Below the pieces are notes generated by a model, which saw nothing but the letters and a program-made list of their open reading frames with translations, was not told the origin of the DNA and ran no database searches. Below, piece after piece: positions 34,771-46,014 of a stretch of DNA of 64,000 bases. The stretch is from Cryptomeria japonica (Eukaryota > Streptophyta > Pinopsida > Cupressales > Cupressaceae). The first letter of the stretch is position 1. Each line of letters starts with the position of its first letter. The stretch spans positions 556,849,136-556,913,135 of the forward strand of contig NC_081413.1 of NCBI RefSeq assembly GCF_030272615.1, in the 5' to 3' direction. The translations under genes were made by a program, and so were the position numbers.

Positions 34771-34919
34771 ACTATATCCTTATAGGGAGAAGATTGCAAT
34801 TTGCATAGAGAAAATAGTATTTTACACATCATCAAGAACCATTACAAACCCACCAATGAAGTGATAGACTTCAATGTTGGTCTGAACAACTTCTTTGGAT
34901 ATTGTGATGAACAAGATCA

Positions 34920-35100
34920 TGAGAGTGTTATGTCATCCCTTTTCTCTAGTCTTGACAATGGTGTAAATGATTTGTGGATCATGTTTTTTAATGGTGTGTA
35001 CTCATAGCACAATTCATCGGTAGGAGTTGTCCTACTTTCACCTAATGGTGAATATTTTGAAGGTATACATTATAACTAACCTTCTTATGCACTAATAACA
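34920..35100 (+). pseudogene. RNase H-like fragment after the protease
   Basis: The words LWIMFFNGVYS and SSVGVVLLSPNGEYF fit the start of an archaeal-type RNase H (usual WTMFFDG...GAGVVLISP). The catalytic D is N. The fragment ends at a LINE insertion at 35112. Its place, about 150 bp after the protease and before the RT at 43 kb, is unusual and could reflect a real domain order or an internal deletion. Confidence 0.6.
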
Positions 35101-35111
35101 TAACAAAGTAT
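35101..35111. repeat. Target-site duplication of the LINE insertion (left copy)
   Basis: TAACAAAGTAT, repeated exactly at 42614-42624 after the poly(A)-like tail. Confidence 0.85.
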
Positions 35112-35693
35112 TCCACGCCTTCAATGGGTCATTTGACTTTTGCCTGCATTTTGATCGATATTGACATATTTTCACCTCTACTTGGGGATGTTGTTCTTAT
35201 GGTGGGAGATGGGCCATTGACTCAATTGTTGGATTATGAGGGCCTCTCCTTTCGCTGTCGGCCCTACTTCTCAACGAGTCACTTAGCTTCATATTGTTCT
35301 CTCTCTCGCCATAGCGGTGTTGCTACTTAGTGGAAGGACAGTACTACTGATCACTTGACCGTAAATGTTGTGCCACATATTCTAATGACTCCTCTCGGGA
35401 GGGTGACGTCTCCTCCCAAGATGTGGTTTTGCCTCTTACTAATGTTGAAGTTATTATTGATCCCCTTGCTACTACTATTGTGGCCTCCTCTATCATTGAG
35501 GCTCCTACTCCATCTTCTCTTGTTTTATAACATTTCTCTACTACTAGAGATTCTGCTCTAGATGTTGTTTTGCAGTAGCCTACTGTTGTTGTGGAAAGAA
35601 ACCCTGCGGGGACCCTCCCTCTTGATTCTTCTTTTGTTGAACCTAATAGTAGTATTGCTTGGACTATTGTTTATCGTAGGCAGAAGGGGAAGT

Positions 35694-36147
35694 TGTAGGA
35701 TTTTGCCAAGATCAAGGGCACAATGAAAAGCATAAAAAGAGACAATAGAATGACAAGAACAAACTGTATTCTCATCAATATGCAAAAAAAATGATCAACT
35801 GGATTAACCAATACAATGAATATAGACCTGCTTATATAGGCAAGGCCATATGGATGTATGAGCACACAAATATGACATGTGGCTCAATGAGAAACAAGGG
35901 TAAGTAAGAAATACTAGGGGTAGGTAGGAGAAATAATATAATATTCCACAAGAGGTGGATGACCCACCGAATGTGGAGTGTAACAGCAAAATAAGACCAC
36001 ACAAGGTGGAATTTCTCCTAAAAGCTCTATCCCTATGTGCACACTTCCCTAAGTGTCTCAAATCCAAACTATGAAGAGATGCATTATCCTAAGTTAACTT
36101 AAGTAAAGTGTAATAATATCCAAAATGAATATTTATTTACACCAACA
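35694..36147 (-). repeat. 3' LTR of the young copia element
   Basis: 454 bp, TGTTGG...CCTACA ends on the - strand. A TATA-like CCTATATAAGCAGG lies at 35828-35841. The polypurine tract GGGGGGGG (- strand) abuts at 36148-36155. Confidence 0.95.
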
Positions 36148-36439
36148 CCCCCCCCTTAAGTGCAACTTAGGGGAATGAAGACTCAAGTCAACAATGCAAG
36201 ATGGGTCCCAGCTACTAGGCCATGATAGGTACCCATGTACAATATGCAAATGCAAGCAAAACTATGCAATGCAATCTCTCACAAACGAAGAAAGGGAGAA
36301 AACCCAGTGGGAAAAAACTCCCCCCCAAAAGAGAGATGAATGTACAAAAGACTCTCAAAGAAGAAGGACAAAACCTCAAGGAGGAAAAAGTCCCCCTCAT
36401 AAGAGAGGAAGGAGAAGTCAGCTGACCCCCCCTAATGAC

Positions 36440-36951
36440 ACATCCCACACTCTCAAGAGAGCTCGCAACTGCTGGAACTTACTCTCGGTGAAAGGTTTGG
36501 TGAATATGTCAGCAACCTGCTCTGTTGTAGGACAATACTGCAAATCAATGACCTGCTCCTGAATGAGCTCTCAGATATAGTGCATATAAATCTCGATGTG
36601 TTTGGTCTGCTGGTGCTGGACCGGGTTCTTCGAGATTGCAATAGCACTCTGATTGTTGCAATGTAGAACTGTCGGTCGTGGAGTGGTGAAACCAAACTCT
36701 GTGAGAATCTGCTAGAGCCAAATGGTCTCAGTCACTGCGTTAACAGCGCCTCGATACTCAGCCTCAGTCGAAGAGAGAGCAATAGCATGTTGCTTCTTGC
36801 TCTACCAACAAATGGGGCCCAAACCAAGGTGAAAACTGTAACCAGAAGTAGACTTACGATCATCAAGATCACCAGCCCAATCGGAGTCTGTGTAACCAAC
36901 CAAGCGAAGTCCTGTGCTTGCTGCATAGTGAATCCCATAGTGATGTGTACC
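36440..36951 (-). pseudogene. Young copia RNase H
   Basis: Reading down from 36951: YTDSDWAGDLDDRKSTSGY (catalytic D), STEAEYRGA (catalytic E), HCNNQSAIAISKNPVQHQQT (expected catalytic D changed to N), HIEIYMHYI, and ADIFTKPF. At least two stops and one changed codon interrupt it. It ends about 290 bp before the 3' LTR. Confidence 0.85.
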
Positions 36952-37900
36952 CTAGATGTAATGAAGGATGCATTTGGCGGCTTTCCAATGAAGCTCATGT
37001 GGTTCCTGCATGAAGTGGGAAACCATGCCAACTGCAAATGAAATATCAGGGCGTGTATGAGTCAAGTAGATGAGACTACCCACAAGCTGACGATACAAAG
37101 TGGCACCAACTGGTGGAGAGGAACACTGAGCCTCAAGCTTGAATCCTGAAAAAAAGGGAGTCGAAGCAGGCTTACAATCAGCCATATGAAAGCGTGCAAG
37201 TAGATCAAGAGCATACTTGGGCTGTGATAGTGTAATCCCGGAAGGTGACTGTGAAATCTCTATCCCAAGAAAGTAGTGTGAAAGACCCAAGTCAGTCATA
37301 GCAAATCTGTCATGCAAAGCAGATTTGACCCTGCTAATGATGGATGAAGTACTCCCTGTAATGATCAAGTCATCAACATAGAGCACAAGTATCAAGTGAG
37401 AGTCATCCTGTGTAGACATTCGGATCAGAATGACACCTGGTGAACCCTGCGGAGAGAAGAAAGGAATCCATCTTGGCGTACCAAGCCCTGGGGGCCTACT
37501 TGCCATAGAGAGATTTCCTTAGTCTGCAAACCAAGGAAGTATCCTGGATGAAACCCTATGGCTGCTCCATATAAATCTCCTCATCAAGATCACCATGAAG
37601 AAAAGCACTTTTCACATCCATCTGATGTACAACCCAACCATGAGCTGCAACAATAGCAAGTGTCAAACGAATGGAGTTCATCTTGGCTACGGGTGCAAAG
37701 GTCTCAGTATAGTCAACACCTGCAACTTGCGAGAAACCTTTCACAACAAGTCGAGCCTTATACTTATCCACACTACCATCCGCTGCAAACTTGGTCTGAT
37801 AGATCCACTTACATCGAACCATCTTTCTCCCCTTAGGGAGATGGACTAAATCCCATGTGTTGTTCCTCATCAAGGAACTATACTCTTCCTCCATAGCTTG
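36952..37900 (-). pseudogene. Young copia reverse transcriptase
   Basis: 37894-37556 holds the RT start (WIYQTKFAADGS, ETFAPVAKMNSIR, MDVKSAFLHGDLDEEIYMEQ). A stop and frame change near 37510-37556 follow. 37506-36952 then gives VLYVDDLIITG (active site, near 37370) and LTHTRPDISFAVG. The catalytic DD pair is intact. The C-terminal part runs into RNase H at 36951. Confidence 0.9.
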
Positions 37901-38110
37901 GTCCCACTCAGGAACCCCTTATGCTTCCCTAAATGTCTGTGGATCAGAAGCGGTAGCAATGAATGCATGTGGAAGATCTTGATGTCGTGATCGAGTTCTC
38001 CATGTATCTGAAGGATCCCCAACAAGAGAACCTGCAGACTCAACTATCTGTCAAGCCCAACAAGGTCTAGGTGGAGGTGGAGAATGAGGCTCCTCAACTG
38101 CAAGTGGACC

Positions 38111-38965
38111 CTATGGAGGTGTAACCCTGCGAGTCAGAGTTGAAGGAGTCTCATCATATGAATCACTAACATCACTATCCACAATGGAGGAAGGTGGAGG
38201 AGGTAGAGAGGCTAAGCTAGGAGAGCTTTCGTCAAAGTGAACACTCCTCTCAATGAACACCTCATGTGTTTCAAGATCCATCAATCTGTATGCCTTAACA
38301 CCCTCAGGATATCCAACAAATATGCAAGGCCAACTCTGTGGTTCCAATGCCTTGCGTTTCTGCGGAGGTATGCGAGCCCATGCTGGACACCCAAAGACTC
38401 TGAAATGTCTCACAATCGGTTTCCATCCAGCCCAAGCTTCAAAATGAGTAATACCTTGCAAAGCTTTGTGAGGAACTCGATTCTGGATGTGTGTGGCACA
38501 ACTGATAGCCTCTGCCCAAAAGGCAGGATCAAGAGAACGTGCATGTATCATACAGCTAGCCATTTCTTTGAGAGTTCTATTCTTGCGTTCTGCAACCCCG
38601 TTCTGCTATGGAGTGTATGCAATAGAATGTTGAAGATCAATCCCCTCAAATGTACAAAAATCCTCAAGTCTCTTGTTCACATATTCCCTTCCATTATTTG
38701 TGCGAAGAATCTTGACCACTTTCCCTGATTGCTTCTCCACACGAGTCTTGAAGTCCTGAAATCTGTAAAATACTTCACTCTTATGAATGAGAAAGTAGAC
38801 CCAAGTGAAGCGGGAGTAGTCATCAATGAAGGTGAGAACATAGCGGGCCTTACTAAATGAAGGTGCTGGAAATGGACCTGCTACATTGCTGTGAACAAGT
38901 TGAACAACTTCCAAAGCTCTCCAAGCTTTCCCCTTATCAAACTTCCCTTCGGGATGCTTGCCCAT
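38111..38965 (-). pseudogene. Young copia integrase
   Basis: Frames 38965-38606 and 38563-38111. LVHSNVAGPF has N for the first catalytic D, and LRTNNGREYV has N for the second, so both metal ligands are changed. A stop lies at TP*QNG near 38605, where Q is expected, followed by a frame that reads FRVFGCPAWARIP and IFVGYPEGVKAYRL. The region 37895-38110 is a low-complexity spacer before RT. Confidence 0.9.
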
Positions 38966-39001
38966 GGAACAACCTGAACATACACCCTCTGAAAAACTGA
39001 T

Positions 39002-39700
39002 TCAAGGTAGACTTGTGACCATGTCTTTAGTGCTTAGCTGCTGAAGATAGCGGTAGTTGAGGTGACCAAACCGCTCATGCCATAGCTTACTTTCTGAATT
39101 TGAATGAGTAAGCAAGGCCCTAGAAGGTAAACTTGGCACAAAGTGGGAGAATGAATAAAGTCTTGAGTTGTCATTGACTTGTCCCACTGCTACCAAGGCA
39201 TCATCATCAAGTTCCTTTACCAAAACTGAATCTGGTGTAAACTCAACCTTTTTCCCATTCCCATAGTGAGTGATTTGGTAGATGGAGAGAAGGGTGGTAG
39301 ACAAGTTAGGAACATAGAGAACATTCTCAAATGTTCCATCATCCATGTCAACTGAACCTTTCCCTTCAACCTCTACTTGTGTATCATCACCTATGTAAAT
39401 GTGAGGTACCTTAGATGGCTCCAATGAAGAAAACTGCTCCTTTGTAGAACCCATGTGATATAAGGAACCCGAATCAAGTATCAATTGCTATGAAGAACCT
39501 GTTGTAGTCACAAATGCTTGCCCTTTTCCCTTAGACTGTGAGGAAGAGGAAGGAGATGAATCCTTTTTTGTGTAGGCGGATGGCAAGTTGATGTTGTTTT
39601 TCTTAAGAAGATTGGTTAACTCATCAACTTGCTTTGTGTGGCATCGATGCTCATCATGACCATACTTCTTGCAATATGCACAAGTTGGTTTATCCTTCTT
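39002..39700 (-). pseudogene. Young copia zinc knuckle, protease and GAG-pre-integrase
   Basis: A CCHC knuckle CAYCKKYGHDEHRC is near 39640-39680. It is followed by a Ser-rich stretch, a stop at about 39487, and the protease frame 39484-39002 starting LDSGSLYHMGS (DSG site intact). LWHERFGHLNYRYLQQLS near 39030-39090 is the GAG-pre-integrase block. The frame stops at 39002. Confidence 0.85.
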
Positions 39701-39918
39701 AGGTGGTGTCCCCTTCTTGGAAGAGGATGAAAAATCGCCTTGGGATGGAGAGAATGATTGTCCTTTTTCCTGGTGTGGCTGAGACTTAGAGTGCTTCTTT
39801 TCTTGTTGGAATCTTTGCCTTGACTTTCTTGATTCCCTTGATTAGCCACCAAAGCCTTGGACTTTGAAGACTTGAGAAACCCCATGTTCAACAACTTAGA
39901 TTGTTTCAATATTAACAT

Positions 39919-40476
39919 TTATGTGAAAGCATCAAATGAAGGCATAACATAAGAACTCCCCACTGTCAAATGATGAGTTTGGAAGCTAGACACAAATGCT
40001 ACATATTCTGGTGCAAGCTTGTCCAACAAGTTGAATATCAACTGAGCATCCTTTTTGTTAATTCCACAATCCTTAAGCTTTGCTCTTAGCTCATTTGCTT
40101 TGGTGACATAATCCTGGATTGTATCAAAACTCTTGGGATCCAAGTTGGTGAGCTCATTGTCAATCTGATAGCCTCTGATTTCATCAACTTGACCATACAA
40201 TTTATGAAACATATCCCAAGCTTCTTTGATTGTTTTACACTTCTCAATGTGAAAAATGAGGTCATCTGATACATACTTGCGCAGAGTTCCAAGAGCCATG
40301 CAATTCTTTGTGAGCCATTCTAATTGAGCATTTGGATCAGCCTTAGGATCAGGTGGTGCTGTTATTGTTCCATCTATGTAGTGTGTGAGACCCTTTTCCA
40401 TTAATTTACTCCATACTTTAATTTTCCATGATGCATAATTATGTGGAGTTAAAGGTGAAAATTTATTAGGACTCAT
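39919..40476 (-). pseudogene. Young copia gag
   Basis: The start MSPNKFSPLTPHNYASWKIK at 40476 is preferred over an upstream Met at 40521, because the copia gag N-terminal block (L....YASWK) begins there. TIKEAWDMFHKLYGQVDEIR is the UBN2-type core. The frame ends at 39919 and a shifted frame carries on toward the zinc knuckle. Confidence 0.85.
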
Positions 40477-40521
40477 TGCAACAAAAATGGAAAGAGCACA
40501 AAGAGAGGCACAATCACACAA

Positions 40522-41901
40522 GACACCCCCCCAAATTCACTCAATCAAAGAACCCCCCCAAAAGTGATGATTTGACACTTTATAATTAGTGCGTATACAA
40601 TGGGCCACTTGCAAAAGATGGCAAAGTGGACTTCTGATTACAATTTTACAACTACCTCAATAAGGCCAAAAGAGACTCAAACTGATAATGCAAGAGATCT
40701 AACTAAGATCCAAGCAATTTACAAGTACCTAATAGGCCAAATAAGACCAATATCTGAAAGTACAATTTCTACTCAAAATCTCTAAAATCTTATCATAGAT
40801 TATGAAAGTAGATGAAAAAATATGCACTTTCAAAAAAAATGACACCTGAAAAGGAGGTCGTATGAGCTCAAACGAGGCCTTTGAAGTTGCAGAATTGAGG
40901 ATTGGACAGGTACAGCTGAGAGAATCCAAAAATTCTGAAAAAAAATATGCACCAAAATCAGAAAATAACTACACCAGTGCGAAGATCACGAAATTTTAGC
41001 CCATTTCAAAAAAAATGCACCAAAAAAGGAGCAAAAATGAGCAAGATATGGCCTTTCAAAGTTGGACTGCAAAACTAAAAAGCTCAATGGAGAGGGGTTA
41101 AAAAATTTCAAAAAATGTTGATGTGGCGCTGACGTCAGCAATTCACTGTCTTAAATTTGACGCCCGTATGATCATCGTGAAGACTTTGCCTCCCTACTGA
41201 TTGAGCGTTCGTACTGTACGGACAGGCTTATGTGGCAGTTTGTGGCAGCTCTGCATGGCGGGTGACGTGGCATACGAACTACTATGTGTGAGCCGTGTGG
41301 CGGGGTCCTAGTAGCCGACTGGGCTCTGCATGGCGGGGTCTAGATCTGCCGGTTTAGAGGTACACGACGGCCGGCGGTGGTGGCTGGAGGCTGTCGGAGG
41401 TCCTGGCCGGCGGTGGTGGCTGGGTCCCAACCGGCGGGAGGAGACCTGGGCGCCGGTGACTGAGGGGGCCGACGGGAGTTTGGGTTGCCGGCGGTGAGAC
41501 TGGTCGGTGCGGGTCCTGACGGCACGGTACACGGTGGCGGCGGGTACACTTCGACAGTTCCGACAGCAGGGTACAACCTACAACACGCAGACCCCCCCCC
41601 AAAAAAATTTTGATTTTTTTTAATTGCTTTTTTTTTATTTTTTATTTTTTATTTTTTTTTGAAAAATAATTTTTTTTTTGAATTTTTTTTTTGAAATCTG
41701 TACGATAATAGCCAAAATGGGGAAAAAAAAATTCTCACCAAAATAGGTCGACTTTATAGTCGAAATTTATGGAAACGGCCTCCCAAATTCAACGGTGATG
41801 TCCAAATCGCTGTATGACGCCCCCGAAAAATGAAGATCCCCAAATCCGAAAATAGAAGCCTTCCACGATGTCTCCAAAAACCAATCAATGAATCCCCAAT
41901 C
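40522..41901 (-). other. Leader of the young copia element
   Basis: About 1.4 kb between the primer site and gag. Poly-A and poly-T runs (41600-41700) and a GC-rich, CGG-repeat-like part (41280-41580) are present. No coding words are recognised. The three overlapping short - frames at 41308-41602 come from base composition alone. Confidence 0.6.
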
Positions 41902-41913
41902 GCTCTAATACCA
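41902..41913 (-). other. Primer binding site of the young copia element
   Basis: TGGTATTAGAGC on the - strand, adjacent to the LTR. It differs from the iMet site TGGTATCAGAGC by one base. Confidence 0.9.
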
Positions 41914-42366
41914 TGTAGGATTTTGCCAAGATCAAGGGCACAATGAAAAGCATAAAAAGAGACAATAGAATGACAAGAACAAATTGTATTCTCATCAATA
42001 TGCAAAAAAATGATCAACTGGATTAACCAATACAATGAATATAGGCCTGCTTATATAGGCAAGGCCATGTGGATGTTTGAGCACACAAAAATGACATGTG
42101 GCTCAATGAGAAACAAGGGTAGGTAAGAAATACTAGGGGTAGGTAGGAGAAATAATATAATATTCCACAAGAGGTGGATGACCCACCAAATGTGGAGTGT
42201 AACAGCAAAATAAGACCACACAAGGTGGAATTTCTCTTACAAGCTCTATCCCTATGTGTACACTTCCCTAAGTGTCTCAAATCCAAACTACGAAGAGATG
42301 CATTATCCTAAGTTAACTTAAGTAAAGTGTAATAATATCCAAAATGAATATTTATTTACACCAACA
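41914..42366 (-). repeat. 5' LTR of the young copia element
   Basis: 453 bp, same ends and TATA region as 35694-36147. Confidence 0.95.
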
Positions 42367-42624
42367 GAAGTCCCCCCGCCTCCCCAAACCCCTCTTCCTC
42401 AAGGTGGATCTCCCCACTCTTGAGTTGGGTTTCTTGTTGTTTCTGGTTTGGCAGGATTCTAGAGTGAACTTTTTGGTTTGTTGTTCTTGGCTCGTTCAAA
42501 CTTAATTTGTTTTTGGTTAATACCTTTGTTTTGTTGTTTTTTTTTAACTACCTACGGCTTGTTGTACAAAGGGTCAACACCCTTGTTTTGTTGCTTTCCG
42601 TAATAAAAAAATATAACAAAGTAT

Positions 42625-44740
42625 GACGATCTCATGTTAATATTAAATGTTTCTCACATGCATGGAACTGAATACTTGAGAATTCTTCAATACTTAGATT
42701 GTATTGCTTTGTAACTAAAAAAAATCTATCGAGTGAAGGATGAAAGATTGAAAATGTATATGAATGTAATTTAGGATACTACTAAATTATTTGATTCTAT
42801 TGACATTGAATGGATAGACAGTTTAGAAAAAATTGTATTTGATTCTTTAGATGTTGAAGCATCAAAACATTATTTAAGGATGGTTTTTCTTGTAGATCAA
42901 TTTAGTGTTAAAGTCCTTACAAGGTCAAGCATACCAAACGACATCCATAGATAGAATTTTTTATGATACCCAACAAATATATAAATTCGTAAATTATATA
43001 GATCAATTTGACAGTTTGTTGATTGATTAGTAACCTATGGTTGAGCTAGAAGATGATAAGAAAATGTTGTTGGATGGTAAAATAATGCAATTGAAAATCA
43101 ATACCATTCCCAAAGGATTAGTTGAATTTGAGAGATTTTTTTATAGTATATATTGTTATAAGGGTAAAAATACATCCATTGATTATGATAATGTTGAAGG
43201 TGTAAAACTAGGTACTGTAATAGCCCCCACAATGATTTAAATTAAAAATATATTGAAAGCTAGTCAAAATAAAATGGTGATTGTATTATTGAAAATATTG
43301 AAGAAGTGTTTTTTTAGTCATATGATGAGCTAGAAGCCTACAAGGAAATCTTGTTTCAGCATACAATCCGTCTCCAATCTTATACAAATCCCTCGAAACA
43401 AAAATAAAGGTTGACTAGTCCTTCACTTGCCCCTGAAATACAAAAGGAGTTTATAAATCCAAAAGAGGGAGTTGTTATCCTCTCTAACACTTTGAATAGG
43501 TTTCCGATATCATTCTAGTCAAGAAGAATAATAGAGATATATGGTTACGTGGGGACTTTAAGAACTTGAAGACCAAAACTCTAGATGAAAATTACCCTCC
43601 CAAACATGGATCCCTTATTGCAAAAGGTAAGTAGGTCAGAATTGATGTTTATAATGGATGGATTCTATATATACAACCAAGTCGTGGTCAAGAGTAAAAG
43701 TAAGAAAAAATTGTATTTACTACTGCTTGGGCCGCTTATGTTTCTATAAGAATGTCATTTAGACTAAAAATACAAGTTCAATTTTCAAAGAGAAGTAAAA
43801 AAATTATTTACAAGATTCATTGATGAAACCATGGTACTATATACTAGGATGACTTAACATCCTACTCCAAAGAAAGCAACGATCATTCCAAGCACTTGTA
43901 GAGAATTTTTAAAAGATGCATTGAGTATGGGATTTCATTAAATCCCAATAAATGCATATTTATTATAAAGCAGGTAAGTTGTGGGGTGCATTGTATCTAA
44001 ACATGGGGTGAGAATAGATCTTATTCCCATACCTCAAATAGTCAAAGGTGTGTAATCCTTCTTTGAGTAAATCATTTTTGTTGCGAGGTTCACCCCTGAA
44101 TTTAATAAGAAAACCAAGATAATATCTAAAATGTTAATGGAAGAGAAATCAATCACTAGAGTGAATAACCAACCAATGCATGTGTGAAGATCAAGGAATC
44201 TCTTAAAGATGCATCTATCTTGGTATGTCTAAATTATGTCGAGCCTTCTCCACATTTTTCATTTGCTTTATTTTATACTAGTACTATTGTGCAACTTAAA
44301 AAGAACAAGGTAGGATATTAGCGACCTATTACATTTTTCATTACAAGGTGTTGAATTAAAATAATCAATTATGGGAAAACATATGTATGGCCTTGTCAAG
44401 CTATAAAAAATTATCTCATATCTAATAGGTGAAAATAATATTTCATACGTGTTACATACAATTGTGAGAGATATTTTTATTCAATAAGAAATATCAGGTA
44501 AAAAGTGTAGATGGATAAATAAGATCCAAGAATATGAAGTGGAGGTGCAAGTTACAAAATTAGTTGGAGGTCAAGGCTTGGCCAAGATGATGGTAGATGC
44601 AAACCTAGATGCAACTAAGGTTGATGGGGTATATTTTGATTATGTACCCATTATATGCCACTTGAAAGATGATTGATGATATAAGAAAGTTATATTTACT
44701 TGAAAAGATGAAATGTTCCCTTAGAATTGAAAGGAAGAAA
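42625..44740 (+). pseudogene. Old gypsy reverse transcriptase and RNase H, heavily decayed
   Basis: Continues the element cut at 35112. Readable pieces include VKKNNRDIWLRGDFKNLKTK and YPPKHGSL near 43530-43620, FTTAWAAYVSIRMSFRLK near 43720, LNPNKCIF near 43940, IKESLKDASILV near 44190-44220, and RNase H words (FSFALFYTSTIV, KVGY, PITFF) near 44255-44340. A linker to the integrase follows with YDKIQEYEVEVQ-like words near 44520. Stops are frequent. Confidence 0.7.
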
Positions 44741-45102
44741 GGTATGAGATAATGCTTCCTACAATAATATTATGAGGAAAGCGTTGTGCAAATTTCAACA
44801 CCTTGGAAATTATAGAAAGCATAAGCATATTCAAACATAAAATAAACAATGTATTATGACACACATGTATGTAGGAAAAACACTTTTAGGAGAAAACCCA
44901 CACATTCCAAGAGTAGGTCGGTGTATTATTTAGTAAACCACAATTACAATATACTTGCAAAGAAAGCCTTCCTAAAATTATCACCAAATAAAGATCTACA
45001 AAACTTCTAGAAACTTAATAATGTTTAAAAAAGTCTATACATATCTTCCATCTCAAGTAAATGATATATGAGAGATACAATACTAGAAATCACCAAATAG
45101 TA
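44741..45102. other. Possible degraded LTR remnant
   Basis: GTAGGAAAAACACTTTTAGG and GAGAAAACCC near 44870-44905 recall a conserved part of the copia LTRs at 19335 and 48410. No borders are visible. Confidence 0.3.
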
Positions 45103-45119
45103 ATAGTAATTAGAAAACC

Positions 45120-45646
45120 TCTATCAATCTTGGAGAATCTTCTGATGTTGGGAGGAAAGCTCTTGATTCCTTTGAAAGGGTGATTATTCTTTTTGTTGGT
45201 TCTCCTTCTTCGCTTGATGGTGGACTTTTGTTGGCTTGGCATGACAAGGCAGCTCAGGTGGAGGAGGACTGGATTACTGTTAAGGGTAAGAAAGATAAGC
45301 CTTCAAAGCCCTCTTTTGATATGACTCTATGTTTCCACAAGAGAGGTGCAAAGTGTAAATCTTGATGATTTTTGGTTGGGGGAGTCTTGGCTAGATTTTC
45401 TGGTCTTTCTCTAGTTTTGGTTCAGGTTGTGGGAGCCTATTGTTAAAACCCATGTCTTTGGTTTTGGGAACTCTTTCCCTGGTTCACTTTGTCTCTGCCC
45501 CATCGGTATTACCTTGTATTTGTCTTCTATGGGGCTGTCTTGTTGTTGTGATCGGTTTAGGCTTAATGTCTTGTTAATTCTAAACGGATCATCTTTTGTA
45601 AAAGGTTTTGGGTCCCTTCAAAACCTGTTTTTGCCTTAATCCAAAA
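45120..45646 (+). mobile_element. LINE insertion, 5' truncated 3' piece of the ORF1-only family
   Basis: It is flanked by a 17 bp duplication ATAGTAATTAGAAAACC (45103-45119 and 45647-45663). It ends with TTAATCCAAAAAT. A short coding remnant WITVKGKKDKPSKPSF near 45270-45320 is the ORF1 C-terminus, equivalent to 35660-35690 and 47380-47400. The 3' untranslated part follows at once. Length 527 bp. Confidence 0.85.
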
Positions 45647-45663
45647 ATAGTAATTAGAAAACC

Positions 45664-45980
45664 ATGAGCTTAAACTGCCCAAAAAGTGATGCCCAAAATT
45701 ATCCACAACCAAAGATGTTTTATGATGTTTTCCAACTCTTTTATGCATTTAACAACTTTTTATGTTTCGAATGCAAACTTTCAAAAGCCATAACTTTTGA
45801 TCTAGTGTGTCGATTGGGTCATTTTTCAATTGAATATCTCAAAGAGATCTATGCAATGAGCACCCCCATGTGCAATGGCTTTCAATCAAAAATATTTATT
45901 TTAGCCAAAAACCAACTCTATAGTGCATAAATTGACTTTTTTTTCTTTTTATATCTAAAAATCACACCTTTTATAATCTT
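45664..45980. other. Non-coding piece of the old locus
   Basis: No family recognised. It contains an 88-codon + frame (45664-45930) without recognisable motifs. Confidence 0.4.
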
Positions 45981-46014
45981 AACATTAAGAGAAAGGATTA
46001 CTTAACAATCCACC

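Larger units (their letters stand above)
35694..42366 (-). mobile_element. Ty1/copia retrotransposon, full length, youngest insertion
   Basis: LTRs at 35694-36147 and 41914-42366 flank the full copia order on the - strand. The duplication GAAGT is exact on both sides (35689-35693 and 42367-42371). I count about 11 substitutions and one indel between the LTRs, roughly 2.5%. Despite that youth the coding region has stops and frame changes. It sits inside a LINE insertion, which itself sits inside an old gypsy. Confidence 0.95.
35112..42613 (+). mobile_element. ORF1-only LINE insertion, 5' truncated, split by a copia element
   Basis: Left piece 35112-35693, right piece 42372-42613 after removing the copia element and one duplication copy. 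Flanks carry an 11 bp duplication TAACAAAGTAT and the end is AATAAAAAAATA, both typical of target-primed LINE insertion. The coding part starts inside ORF1 (GHLTFACILIDIDI), passes a degenerate zinc knuckle (RCRPYFSTSHLASYC) and GVAT, and ends with ORF1 C-terminal words (WTIVYRRQKGK). A 3' untranslated tail follows directly, so no reverse transcriptase part lies between. Confidence 0.8.

Noticed and set aside
41308-41602. Three overlapping Pro/Arg/Thr-rich frames
   Set aside because: A GC-rich part of the copia leader gives open frames in all three registers.
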